This document shows, piece after piece, positions 25,483 to 33,660 of a stretch of 44,006 nucleotides of DNA. The notes under the pieces are model-generated. The model made no database searches and had not been told where the DNA came from. It was given only the letters and a program-made list of their open reading frames with translations. Made by a program: the position numbers and the translations under genes. Source of the DNA: Verrucomicrobiota bacterium (lineage in GTDB: Bacteria > Verrucomicrobiota > Kiritimatiellia > JAHIZV01). Positions within the stretch are counted from its first letter, which is position 1, and each line of letters starts with the position of its first letter. The stretch covers positions 1 to 44,006 of the forward strand of contig JAHIZV010000107.1 in NCBI GenBank assembly GCA_018814445.1, given 5' to 3'.

Positions 25483-26571
25483 ATGAAGAAAGTCATTACA
25501 ATGCTCTGGCTATTGTGGCCGTTGGCAGTGTCGCCGTGTTTGGGTCAAACATCCTCTTCTGAAGGTGTTGACCCGGATATTGGCAGCGAATCCTTCATGG
25601 CGCTGGCGCGTGAGGCCATAAGAAACCTGAAACCCGTGCGCGTTCATGGTCGAGTAGTAGACCAGACTGGGGATCCGGTTGTCGGTGCCGCTGTCGATAT
25701 TCATTGGCAGGCCCCAAATCTGCTTCAGCCGCTGAATCCCGGCAATGACACTAAGCTCGCCATAACAGATGAGAATGGCTTCTGGGACTACACTGTTCTC
25801 AGGGGGGGATACATATACATTCAAGATGTGGAGAAATCGGGCTATGAGTTTCATCGCGAGATGAACGAGTACTATCGAGATCCTTCGCAGAAGTACTTTG
25901 AGAGACGGTCGTCTTCTGCGCCGCTCATCCTCACTATGCGCAAGAAGGGAGAGTGCTCGCTCCTACTCAAGCCCAGGATGCCTATATATATGTTTCGGCC
26001 TCCGTCGAAAGCATACGCGATGAATTTGGTGACGGGACACAACGTTGCAATTGCCGAAGGCGACGAGATTTCGCGAGAGGTGGATATTGTGGTCAAGGCC
26101 GCGAGGAATGAGGACGCCACATGGACTCTCACCTTTGAGCCGCAAGGCGAACATGGAGGTATTCTCATAGACGCCGACGCAGATAAGACCTATGTGGCTC
26201 CCGAAGGAGGCTATGAACAGAGCGTTGAAATCGAGATGGCTCTTGAGCCGCATCGCTATGTTCCGAATTTTATGGATAAGGAGAAGAGTGTTCATTTCTG
26301 GGTGCGAAGTGGAAGCCCGCAGATTTACAGTAGATGCGCCATCTGGCTATACATAGAAGAGGGTGTAGAAGAATGCCGGATGGATTGGCGGGAGATCACT
26401 GTTAATCCTTATGGTGAGCGGATTATGGAATTCGAGAAGTGGTGGGACGGGCACTATCTCACGAAGCGGGCTTTTCTGAATGTGGCCGAGGCTGCGCTGG
26501 CTGAAGGGCGTTTGCCTGAGAAGCCGGACCTTGAGGCTGTGAAGGCGGCGGTGGCAGCACAGAAGAAGTAG
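25483..26571 (+). CDS. Secreted carboxypeptidase-regulatory-like domain protein
   Basis: The 362-residue product has a signal peptide (MKKVITMLWLLWPLAVSPCLG). Residues about 52-130 form a carboxypeptidase-regulatory/Cna-B-like beta domain: RVHGRVVDQTGDPVVGAAVDI, then TDENGFWDYTVLRGGYIYI. The rest (about 150-300) is beta-rich and unassigned, ending in a helical Ala-rich tail. Such domains are usually structural modules in surface proteins rather than enzymes. It lies 23 bases after the alpha/beta hydrolase gene with AAGGAAAGGA upstream, completing a four-gene run of exported proteins. I do not recognise a specific function. Confidence 0.6.
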   Translation: MKKVITMLWLLWPLAVSPCLGQTSSSEGVDPDIGSESFMALAREAIRNLKPVRVHGRVVDQTGDPVVGAAVDIHWQAPNLLQPLNPGNDTKLAITDENGFWDYTVLRGGYIYIQDVEKSGYEFHREMNEYYRDPSQKYFERRSSSAPLILTMRKKGECSLLLKPRMPIYMFRPPSKAYAMNLVTGHNVAIAEGDEISREVDIVVKAARNEDATWTLTFEPQGEHGGILIDADADKTYVAPEGGYEQSVEIEMALEPHRYVPNFMDKEKSVHFWVRSGSPQIYSRCAIWLYIEEGVEECRMDWREITVNPYGERIMEFEKWWDGHYLTKRAFLNVAEAALAEGRLPEKPDLEAVKAAVAAQKK

Positions 26572-26577
26572 GGTGGT

Positions 26578-26870
26578 GATGCCGCGGGCATTCGGTGCGT
26601 GCTGAACCACGCCGTGGGCGTGGTAATGTTCGACCTTGTCCCGCAGGAGGGACGCAGCTTTTCCCCCCGCGAAGTTGAACTTCGCGGCCCCCAGGGCGGC
26701 AGTTTGACTGCCGCACTCCGAAGGACTCCGTCGGATGAAGACAGACTCCGAAGCTCCAAAAGAAAACCGGCGGTCCGAAGACCGCCGGGGAAAGCCGGAT
26801 CAGTAGCAACACGTGCTCCTGGTTGCTGTTTTACCTGATTGACGGCTCTTTTACCGGCACCCGAAGGTGC
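26578..26870. repeat. String of short-loop hairpins (at least seven stems in 290 bases)
   Basis: The 320-base gap between the 25483 and 26892 genes holds successive perfect stems: ATGCC-gcg-GGCAT (26579-26591), ACCACGCC-gtg-GGCGTGGT (26606-26624), GTCCC/GGGAC (26638-26653), CCGCGAAGTT-g-AACTTCGCGG (26667-26687), GCGGCAGT-ttg-ACTGCCGC (26696-26714), CCGGCGGTC-cgaa-GACCGCCGG (26767-26788), AGCAAC/GTTGCT followed by GTTTT (26805-26831) and GCACC-cgaa-GGTGC (26857-26870). CCGAAG recurs four times and ACTCCGAAG is directly repeated. No reading frame here looks real. Confidence 0.7.
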
Positions 26871-26891
26871 GGAAAATTCTGGTTCTCAAAC

Positions 26892-27275
26892 TCAGAGACT
26901 GATCTCTGCTTCGAGCATATTCATGTCAAATCCGAGCGATTCCAAATGCTTCCGGTCGCCTGCTACTCGAACATCCAGATCGTTCCTTCCGCCGAACATC
27001 TGAAACCGGGTCACGTCCTGCGGCAGCGTCACTTGAACATCTGTCACTATACATTTGACCCATCGATACGGAAGGCGGTCGAATGCGCAGCGTTCATTGG
27101 GATAGATCTTGTTGGCAAAGTGCCCTTTGAGGGCTTTCGGATATTTCCGGCCGTTGATCGGGCGCAACACGATGACTTCACACGTCGGCCCCGCAGCGCG
27201 CGCGGCAAGCGGAAATACAGCCGCCGCGACACCTGAAACACCTAATAACTTAAGAAATCTGCGCCTCGAAAACAT
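26892..27275 (-). CDS. Small Tat-exported protein of unknown function
   Basis: The 127-residue product starts MFSRRRFLKLLGVSGVAAAVFPLAARA, a textbook twin-arginine signal (SRRRFLK, hydrophobic stretch, ARA cleavage site). The mature part is about 100 residues with Cys at the start (GPTCEV) and another in RWVKCIV, plus NERCAFDRLPYRW. The Tat route implies folding in the cytosol before export, perhaps with a cofactor, but no cofactor motif is visible. A perfect AAGGAGGT eight bases before the ATG supports the start. It is isolated, between hairpin-rich gaps on both sides. I do not recognise the family. Confidence 0.7.
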   Translation of the reverse strand: MFSRRRFLKLLGVSGVAAAVFPLAARAAGPTCEVIVLRPINGRKYPKALKGHFANKIYPNERCAFDRLPYRWVKCIVTDVQVTLPQDVTRFQMFGGRNDLDVRVAGDRKHLESLGFDMNMLEAEISL

Positions 27276-27378
27276 CCGCTTGCGACCTCCTTTAAGTCAA
27301 AGCAGGCCCGCATTATCCCCGTCAGAAAACGCGGGTCAAGACTGCGGGATGAAATGAAAAAACTTTTATGCGTGAAGA

Positions 27379-27509
27379 AATGCGCGATGCGCATTCGAGT
27401 TCGAAGTTTGATGTTTAAGGTTTAAAGTATCTGAGGGGCGCCGCCCTCGCTGTAGACTTTGAATGTTGAACTTTGAACTGCCCCCGCCTCTGCAGGCGTC
27501 ATTGACGCC
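27379..27509. repeat. Composite repeat: hairpin, inverted heptad arrays, GC hairpins
   Basis: AATGCGC-gat-GCGCATT (27379-27395) is followed by heptads GTTCGAA, GTTTGAT, GTTTAAG and GTTTAAA (27399-27426), a GAGGG/CCCTC hairpin (27433-27448), and the opposite-facing heptads TTTGAAT, GTTGAAC and TTTGAAC (27458-27478). GGCGTC-att-GACGCC follows (27495-27509). This is the mirror image of the 19766 element plus an inverted arm, in the divergent gap before the exchanger gene. Confidence 0.6.
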
Positions 27510-27537
27510 AAGGGGATAACAGCTACACTTACGTGCA

Positions 27538-28623
27538 ATGCTTGCGAAGCACCTATTCGAATTAGAGTCGACGTTCAGCGTTCTGCTGATTGAGTTTATT
27601 CTCAGCGGGCTCGCAGTCCTTTTTCTTGCTACGAAACTCTCAAAGTTCTGCGATGCGCTGGAGAAGAAGACGGTTGTCTCGGCGGTCTGGATCGGCGCGG
27701 TCTTTCTGGCGATCGTGACATCTCTTCCGGAAGCGGTGGCCTCCATCGGCTCAGCTGTGATGGAAGGGGCGATGAACCTGGGCATCGGTAATCTCTGCGG
27801 CTCGAACACGTTCAACTTGCTCATCATTGTTCTCCTCGACGCGATCAGTGGGCAGGGACCTCTGCTTCGACAAGTTCAGAGCCAGATGATCATTCCCGCG
27901 GCGGGGGGGACGATATTGATGGGGCTGGTCGTCGCTGTTACCGCCTTCCATCTGACCCCTTCATCCACGGCGTGGGCGCCCTGGGCCGGGGCGGCATTCA
28001 GCCTGCTGATCTTCGGCTCATACATCGTCCTGGGGCACATCACATCGAAGGAATCGGGCATTCCCGAAACAGCCGAGGCAGTTGAGGTGCCAGGGAAAGA
28101 GGCGCGAATCTACAACTACACGGTCAGACAGATCGTTGGGCGGCTGGCGATGTACTCAACGGCTCTTGTTCTTGCCTCGTTCTGGCTGTTGAAGGTCTGC
28201 GACACGATGGCGGTGACGCCGATCGTTATCGGTGAGCACCAACTGCTTCTGGGTCGTACGGTTACCGGCGCTTTTCTGCTGTCGATGGCGACGTCGTTTC
28301 CGGAGCTGTTCGTTTCCATCTCGGCGTTCCGACTTGGTCAAACGAACATGGCGGTTGCCAACGTGCTGGGTTCGAATATGGTCAACATGTCATTCATCCC
28401 GATCATGCACCTGTTTGCCTGGTCGGGAGGCTTCTACAATCAGATCGAATCCTCAAGCATCATCATTCTCTGTATTTCCATGCTGATGACCTGCATTCTC
28501 ATGCTGGGTCTGCTTCTGCGCTCGAAGAAATCATTTCTCACACTTGGATGGGAATCGGTCTGCATGCTGGCTGTGTATGCCGGGGGCGCGGCGTTGGTGT
28601 TGAGGGCCGGTTTGCAGCTCTGA
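27538..28623 (+). CDS. Sodium/calcium exchanger family (CaCA) membrane protein
   Basis: The 361-residue inner-membrane protein has ten or more hydrophobic helices and the two alpha repeats of the CaCA superfamily: IVTSLPEAVASIGSAV with GNLCGSNTFNLL in the first half, and MATSFPELFVSISAF with ANVLGSNMVNMSF in the second. The internal duplication and the acidic residues in TSLPE/TSFPE form the cation site, so it should exchange Ca2+ (or another cation) for Na+ or H+. A charged cytosolic loop (about 163-190) separates the halves. No Shine-Dalgarno sequence is visible near the ATG. Neighbours are unrelated, so it is probably a single-gene unit. Confidence 0.88.
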   Translation: MLAKHLFELESTFSVLLIEFILSGLAVLFLATKLSKFCDALEKKTVVSAVWIGAVFLAIVTSLPEAVASIGSAVMEGAMNLGIGNLCGSNTFNLLIIVLLDAISGQGPLLRQVQSQMIIPAAGGTILMGLVVAVTAFHLTPSSTAWAPWAGAAFSLLIFGSYIVLGHITSKESGIPETAEAVEVPGKEARIYNYTVRQIVGRLAMYSTALVLASFWLLKVCDTMAVTPIVIGEHQLLLGRTVTGAFLLSMATSFPELFVSISAFRLGQTNMAVANVLGSNMVNMSFIPIMHLFAWSGGFYNQIESSSIIILCISMLMTCILMLGLLLRSKKSFLTLGWESVCMLAVYAGGAALVLRAGLQL

Positions 28624-28634
28624 GGAGGTCATTA

Positions 28635-28718
28635 GCCGCTTGCGCGGCGTCACGAGTCATTGGCCCGTTGTTCTCTCGTCACTGCAATGACTTCTGAATG
28701 ACGTTCGCGACAGCGAAC
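28635..28718. repeat. Three consecutive hairpins between exchanger and PPC genes
   Basis: GCCGC-ttgc-GCGGC (28635-28648), AGTCATTG (28655-28662) pairing with CAATGACT (28685-28692), and GTTCGC-gaca-GCGAAC (28703-28718) follow each other after the exchanger stop. All arms are perfect. The CATTG/CAATGAC words resemble the foldback element at 42814-42945. Confidence 0.5.
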
Positions 28719-28767
28719 ATATGATTCGACATAGGTGTCCAGGTTGACGGGCAGAGGAAACGAAGAA

Positions 28768-29193
28768 ATGAATAAGCAGGTTAGAGGTTCGAGGATATTG
28801 ATGGGTCGTTTGACTCATGGAGCTGATTTGCTCGATGAGTTGACCGGTCTCTGCGAGCGGGAGAATATTCGGCTCGGACGGATCGAGGCGTTGGGTGCGG
28901 TTCAGAAGGCTGTTCTCGCGTACTACAATCAGGAAACGCATGAGTACCAGAGCTTCAGTGTCGATAGTCCGCGTGAGATCCTGAAGCTGATCGGCAACGT
29001 CTCAATCAAGGACGACAAGCCTTTCGTTCACGCGCACGTTACTCTTGCCGATGAAACGGGCGCGGCGGTCGGCGGGCATCTTATGCCGGGCACTGTCGTG
29101 TTTGCGGGCGAGTTTGTTCTGCAGGAGTTCGAAGGTGAAGACCTGGTGCGCGGGTTTGATTACGTTACCGGGTTGCACCTTTGGAACATGTAG
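28768..29193 (+). CDS. PPC/DUF296-domain protein
   Basis: The 141-residue single-domain protein matches the PPC (DUF296) fold: GRIEALGAVQKAVLAYYN, VSIKDDKPFVHAHVTLADE and the signature GGHLMPGTVVFAGEFVLQE. In plants this domain accompanies AT-hooks; in bacteria it stands alone, forms trimers and has no settled function. The longer GTG start at 28735 has no ribosome site; the ATG at 28768 is preceded by AGAGGAAACGAAG and gives the usual family length. It lies about 85 bases before the HMA lipoprotein gene on the same strand. Confidence 0.85.
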   Translation: MNKQVRGSRILMGRLTHGADLLDELTGLCERENIRLGRIEALGAVQKAVLAYYNQETHEYQSFSVDSPREILKLIGNVSIKDDKPFVHAHVTLADETGAAVGGHLMPGTVVFAGEFVLQEFEGEDLVRGFDYVTGLHLWNM

Positions 29194-29278
29194 GAAGCGT
29201 GTGTGGGAGAATGGGCGCGGAGAACTTTCAACAACCAGCAATGAACATCCATCGATCAAAGTCGACAGGAGACGTGCC

Positions 29279-29593
29279 ATGAGTAAGTCGTTGATTGGGG
29301 TTCTTTCGGTGTGTCTGCTTCTGCCTGTGCTTGGTTGTCAGCGGTCTGCTGATGCTGAGCCGGTCTCGGCGCAATTGTCGATTTCGGGCATGACCTGCGA
29401 AGGCTGTGCGAACGGGATCGAAGGAACCGTATCGAAGATGAAAGGCGTGAGAAGTATTGAGGTCGACCTGGAGTCCGAAACCGCGGTCGTCGCCTATGTT
29501 CCCGCCAAGTGCGATCTCTCGAAGATCACCCGGAAGATCAACGGCATGGGTTTCAGCGCAACGGTAAAGGCGGAAAATCCTACAATCCAGTAG
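29279..29593 (+). CDS. HMA-domain heavy-metal-binding lipoprotein
   Basis: The 104-residue product has a lipoprotein-like signal (MSKSLIGVLSVCLLLPVLGC, lipobox VLGC with C20) and one heavy-metal-associated domain (about 33-100) with the metal-binding GMTCEGC (C40, C43) and the closing KINGMGFSATV. Like MerP or CopZ it should bind a soft metal (copper, mercury or zinc), but outside the cytosol, anchored to a membrane. AGGAG eight bases before the ATG fixes the start; a longer in-frame reading into the PPC gene is not credible. No metal pump is seen nearby. The lipobox is slightly atypical (Leu at -2). Confidence 0.8.
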   Translation: MSKSLIGVLSVCLLLPVLGCQRSADAEPVSAQLSISGMTCEGCANGIEGTVSKMKGVRSIEVDLESETAVVAYVPAKCDLSKITRKINGMGFSATVKAENPTIQ

Positions 29594-29693
29594 TGATTGC
29601 GCCGAATATCTCGTCAGAAAAATCCTTTCCCCGCCGCTTTTCCTGGGCTAACATGCTTCCTTCAAGGAAGTGCTTATCCCAAAGGGGGTTATG

Positions 29694-32600
29694 ATGAAGG
29701 TTTGTCGTCATCAGCGTGCGGTGCTATGCACTGGTGCGTGTGTTCTTGTTCTCTTCGCCATCTCAACAGCACATGCTGTCCGCTATGTATGGCAGGGGAG
29801 TGGCGATCCTCAGCCACCATATGGAACCTGGAATAAGGCGGCGCATACGATCCAGGCTGCACTCTTGTTCGCACCGGCAGGCGAAACGGTCATGGTGCGT
29901 GCAGATACCTACTTTATCTCCCAGCAGATCAATGTCAGTAATAACTATGTGATTGTCAGTGAGACCGGAGATCCGGCTACGACGGTCATTCACGGAAACG
30001 GCGGAGTTCGCTGTTTGAATTTCGAGGCCAGCGGCAGCACGTTCGCGGGTTTCACCGTGACAGCGGGGGAGACCGCTCTTGATGGTGGAGGCGTCTATGC
30101 GCCATACGGCGTGACTATCACTAACTGCATTGTTGTCAGCAACTCCGTCGCCGGAAGCGGCGGAGGAATCTGGAATAAACTGGGAGAGATCCGGGACTGC
30201 CGCGTAGCGCAGAATCGAGCCTCCGACGGCGCGGGAATCTACTCGGACGGCGCGGACGTGTATCAGTGCGTCATTGTCGATAACGCGGCGACCAATGGAG
30301 CGGGTGGTGTTCAGACCTCTACAGACATAACGATCATTGATCGTTGTGTGATATCGAGTAACACATCGATCTCAGGGGGGCCGGGCGGCGTCCGCGTGAA
30401 CCGCAAAACGACGATGTGGAATACGCTCGTGTCGCACAACTACGCGGGAGTACGGGGCGGCGGCGTCTATGCGTACGGCAGTTACAATGATAAGCCGAAG
30501 GTCGACAACTGCACGATCGTTGACAACAGCGCGGGACAGGAAGCCGGCGGCATCTATGCCAACAACGGGCCCTGGATTCGCAACACCATTGTCTACTACA
30601 ACGATGCGCCGGAAGGTCCGAACTGGGGCGGCAGTCAGGCCGTCTGGTTCAATCATGCATGCTCCACGCCGATTCCCGATGCCGACGGAAATGTACAGAA
30701 CGCACCCGAATTCATGGATCGGGATAAAGGCAACTATCGACTAAGCCCGGGATCTCCATGCCTTGATGCCGGTATCCCCATTGGAACATATCCGATTGAT
30801 CTGGACGAAGAATCGCGCACCGTCAACGGAACGATTGATCTCGGCTGTTACGAAGCAAGAGCAGGTATGCTCGCGGTTAATGTGCTGGCGGATCAGCGGT
30901 CAGGGGCACCCATTCATTCGGTCACTCTGAATGCGGAAGTGACCGGGACCAACACCACCGGGCTCTTCTTTCTATGGGATATCGATGCCGATGGAACCTG
31001 GGACCTTTCCGGATCTGGTCTCAGTTCTGTAGACACGGCGTACACGAATTCCGGGGCCTATTCCGTCGAGGTCCTTGTGAGCAACGCGATCGGGGAATCG
31101 GCCGGCATCCTGAAGGCTGACTACATTACGGTCGGCCCTACGACGCTTTATGTAGCCAACGGGGGCGGCAACGTCTCTCCGTACGATCATTGGGCGAAGG
31201 CGGCCACGACCATTCCTGCGGCGATCTCCGCCGCGGTGGAGGGAGCAACCATCGTGCTCAGTGACGAGGTTTTCAATGTGTCATCCAGCATTCGCATTGA
31301 TAAAGGTGTGACAATCCGAGGTGTGGGCGCGCCGGAGGATAGTGTGATCGACGGCGGGCAGGCGACGCGCTGTGTTGAGTTGGCTCATGCGGATGCGTTG
31401 CTTGATTCACTGACCGTGCGTGCGGGGCAGGCTATGGAGGGTGGCGGGGTATTTATCGCCGGGGGCGGCACGATCAGCAACTGCGTGATCCGGGACTGCT
31501 ACGCGAATAACTACGGCGGCGGCATCTATGCGTATGCCGGCGGTGTTATACAGAATTCACTGATCACATCGAACGGCTGCAGTTCCCAGGGAGCGGGCGC
31601 ATTTCTGAATCTTCTGCCGGAAGTCAGCGGATGCACCTTCTATACAAACGTGTCTGGCGGCGATGGTGGCGGTCTCTTTGTCGGCGGGCAGGGGTTAACG
31701 ATTGTGGACTGCAGACTGGTAACGAACCGGGCCGACTATGGTGGCGGTGTCTATATTGACGCGTCGGCCACCATACTCAGCAACTGCCATGTCTCTGGCA
31801 ACTACAGCGAGAGTGCCGGGGCAGGAATTCATCTGGGCGATGAATGGTGCCGCATAGAGAACTGCGTGGTGAAAGGCAATTACCTCGAGGACAATTATGG
31901 CGGAGGTATGTACATAGACGATGACAGTAACGTCATTCGCGGTTCGTCAATCATCAGCAATTACAGTGGAGCATATGGAGGCGGCGTCTACGTGGAAGCC
32001 GAACCGAATCTGTTTGAGGACTGCCTTTTTGACGGGAACGTCTCTGAGGACTATCCGGGCGGATTGTACAACTACTATGGCGCCGTGAACCGGTGCATAT
32101 TCAGGAACAACAGTTGCGGCGACTACGGCGGAGGGGTCTACATGTATGGCGGCGGCATGACGAACTGTCTTGTCGTAGGTAACACCGCCGATCAGGGCGG
32201 GGGCATCTATCTATACGATGGCGTCGTTCAGAACTGCACCGTTGTGCATAACATTTCGACGAATGAGGGCGGAGGCATCTACGACGGCAGCGGTGTGATC
32301 AGGAATTCTATCGTTGTGTTCAATAGGGGGCCCACGGACTACTCCAACTACTATGACTCAGCGACGTGGGAATTTTCATGCATGCAACCGATACTGGTGA
32401 ATACCGGGAACATTGACGCCGATCCGCAGTTCGCGGCGCGTTACCGCATTCGTCCGCCGTCGCCCTGCGTCGATGCCGGAGGCACAAACGATGCACCGAC
32501 GCGCGACTTCTACGGTGTCGTCCGGCCTCTCGACGGTGATGGCGACGGAACAAATAGATGCGACATGGGCTACACAGAGTATGAGGATCTACCTGCCGAT

Positions 32601-32969
32601 CAGGATGTTGATGGCGACGGCTTGACCGACCTCGACGAGATCTATGTCTATGACTTCAATCCCGATGATCCGGATATGGACGACGACGGGTTGAACGATG
32701 GAGATGAAGTTGCGGCGGGGACCAGTCCGATCGATCGGAATGATGTTTTCGAACTGACGGACTTCGACGAAGTGCCCACGATCGATGGCAGATCGGTTCT
32801 GGTCTGGTCCAGCGTCGCAGGCAAGCAGTACGCCATCTGGCGCGGGTTCGATCTGAACGTCGGATTCACGCCGATCGCGCAGCACATACAGGCCTTTCCG
32901 CCGATCAACTCCTGGACCGATACGGTGACGGGAGCGCATGCGTGGTTCTACGCGATCGAGGTGGAGTAG
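29694..32969 (+). CDS. Secreted right-handed beta-helix protein with PKD and TSP3 repeats
   Basis: The 1091-residue product has a signal peptide (to about STAHA, 25). Two parallel beta-helix regions (about 33-386 and 481-950) carry many GGGIY/GGGVY turns with NC-V-NN coils, as in Chlamydia Pmp-like and choice-of-anchor proteins. A PKD-like domain (about 391-479) separates them. Each helix region starts with a related cap (RYVWQGSGDPQPPYGTWNKA and LYVANGGGNVSPYDHWAKA), showing internal duplication. Then come Asp-rich TSP3-type repeats (DQDVDGDGLTDLDEI, DMDDDGLNDGDEV) and the shared C-terminal beta module ending WFYAIEVE. Probably surface-located, adhesion or glycan contact. ATG 29694 is chosen for its AAGGGGG site; a GTG at 29670 is unlikely. 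Confidence 0.75.
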   Translation: MKVCRHQRAVLCTGACVLVLFAISTAHAVRYVWQGSGDPQPPYGTWNKAAHTIQAALLFAPAGETVMVRADTYFISQQINVSNNYVIVSETGDPATTVIHGNGGVRCLNFEASGSTFAGFTVTAGETALDGGGVYAPYGVTITNCIVVSNSVAGSGGGIWNKLGEIRDCRVAQNRASDGAGIYSDGADVYQCVIVDNAATNGAGGVQTSTDITIIDRCVISSNTSISGGPGGVRVNRKTTMWNTLVSHNYAGVRGGGVYAYGSYNDKPKVDNCTIVDNSAGQEAGGIYANNGPWIRNTIVYYNDAPEGPNWGGSQAVWFNHACSTPIPDADGNVQNAPEFMDRDKGNYRLSPGSPCLDAGIPIGTYPIDLDEESRTVNGTIDLGCYEARAGMLAVNVLADQRSGAPIHSVTLNAEVTGTNTTGLFFLWDIDADGTWDLSGSGLSSVDTAYTNSGAYSVEVLVSNAIGESAGILKADYITVGPTTLYVANGGGNVSPYDHWAKAATTIPAAISAAVEGATIVLSDEVFNVSSSIRIDKGVTIRGVGAPEDSVIDGGQATRCVELAHADALLDSLTVRAGQAMEGGGVFIAGGGTISNCVIRDCYANNYGGGIYAYAGGVIQNSLITSNGCSSQGAGAFLNLLPEVSGCTFYTNVSGGDGGGLFVGGQGLTIVDCRLVTNRADYGGGVYIDASATILSNCHVSGNYSESAGAGIHLGDEWCRIENCVVKGNYLEDNYGGGMYIDDDSNVIRGSSIISNYSGAYGGGVYVEAEPNLFEDCLFDGNVSEDYPGGLYNYYGAVNRCIFRNNSCGDYGGGVYMYGGGMTNCLVVGNTADQGGGIYLYDGVVQNCTVVHNISTNEGGGIYDGSGVIRNSIVVFNRGPTDYSNYYDSATWEFSCMQPILVNTGNIDADPQFAARYRIRPPSPCVDAGGTNDAPTRDFYGVVRPLDGDGDGTNRCDMGYTEYEDLPADQDVDGDGLTDLDEIYVYDFNPDDPDMDDDGLNDGDEVAAGTSPIDRNDVFELTDFDEVPTIDGRSVLVWSSVAGKQYAIWRGFDLNVGFTPIAQHIQAFPPINSWTDTVTGAHAWFYAIEVE

Positions 32970-32981
32970 CGCGCCGGTGGC

Positions 32982-33023
32982 GCGCAACATCGAACGCTGA
33001 ACATCGAACATCGAACTCAGAAC
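32982..33023. repeat. Heptad array NNNGAAC, six units
   Basis: GCGCAAC, ATCGAAC, GCTGAAC, ATCGAAC, ATCGAAC and TCAGAAC follow each other with exact seven-base period. It is the most regular array in the window. It fills the convergent junction between the beta-helix gene (stop at 32969) and the DUF4190 gene, and the last unit overlaps that gene's stop codon (33017-33019), so it may serve as a terminator region. Confidence 0.65.
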
Positions 33024-33559
33024 GTGATCTCGTGTCCTTCGTATGAGCAGGTTGGCGGTTCGCCGATGGGGTTGATCGAGTACACGCCGCCTTTGGGGCA
33101 TTTCATCATCGCGGGATCCATGCTGAGGTAGTCATTGATGTCATCGGGTCCGACAACTGCGCCGGAGGGCAGATTCTGTCTGGCGGCCAGTTCTTCTTTG
33201 GCGAAATGAATCTGCTTCAGGTTGTTTTCACATTGGACGGCCTGCACCTTGTCGTGAGCGTGCACGAACGCGGGGATTGTGACGGCCGCCCACAGGGGAA
33301 TCAGGATGACCATGAGACCGATCTGTACGTAGCCGAGAATCAGTCCGGCAAGGGCCATGCCGTCGCCTTTCAAAGCTCCGCTGGATTTCTTGATCCGGCT
33401 CTTCGCCATGTGGCCGCAGACAATCGCGGGGATTGCCGCGAGAGGTCCAAGGCAGACAAAACCAAGGATTCCCAGGATAAGGCTCGCAATGGCGATGCCG
33501 GGCGTATCCTGTTGGGGCGGTTGCGGGACGTTGGGCTGGGGAAAGCTCTCTTCGTTCAT
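33017..33559 (-). CDS. DUF4190 membrane protein fused to a pseudopilin-like C-terminal domain
   Basis: The 180-residue product starts with a Pro/Gln-rich leader ([18 protein letters not shown]), then a DUF4190-type pair of membrane helices ([20 protein letters not shown], then [20 protein letters not shown]). Right after comes a pilin-like part: [33 protein letters not shown], then [36 protein letters not shown], which is the usual C-terminal pattern of type II pseudopilins in PVC bacteria. AAAGGAGAACATC before the ATG at 33559 sets the start; longer frames upstream run through a repeat element. It is probably an inner-membrane protein with the C-terminal domain in the periplasm. Function unknown; a link to secretion is inference. 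Confidence 0.7.
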   Translation of the reverse strand: MNEESFPQPNVPQPPQQDTPGIAIASLILGILGFVCLGPLAAIPAIVCGHMAKSRIKKSSGALKGDGMALAGLILGYVQIGLMVILIPLWAAVTIPAFVHAHDKVQAVQCENNLKQIHFAKEELAARQNLPSGAVVGPDDINDYLSMDPAMMKCPKGGVYSINPIGEPPTCSYEGHEITF

Positions 33560-33660
33560 GATGTTCTCCTTTGTGTTCACCCGATTCTGTGAGGAAAGAT
33601 GGGAGCTTGCGAGAAGATTCTGTGAGATGTCGAGGACATGCACGGCTCCCTTACGGAACC

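Noticed and set aside
26578-26870. Possible CRISPR array or tRNA cluster because of repeated hairpins
   Set aside because: There is no constant direct repeat with equal spacers, and no cloverleaf, T-loop GTTCRANYC or anticodon arm could be found.
29045-29278. Upstream extension of the HMA lipoprotein frame into the PPC gene
   Set aside because: It overlaps the PPC coding region in another frame; the ATG at 29279 has AGGAG and gives a lipoprotein signal.
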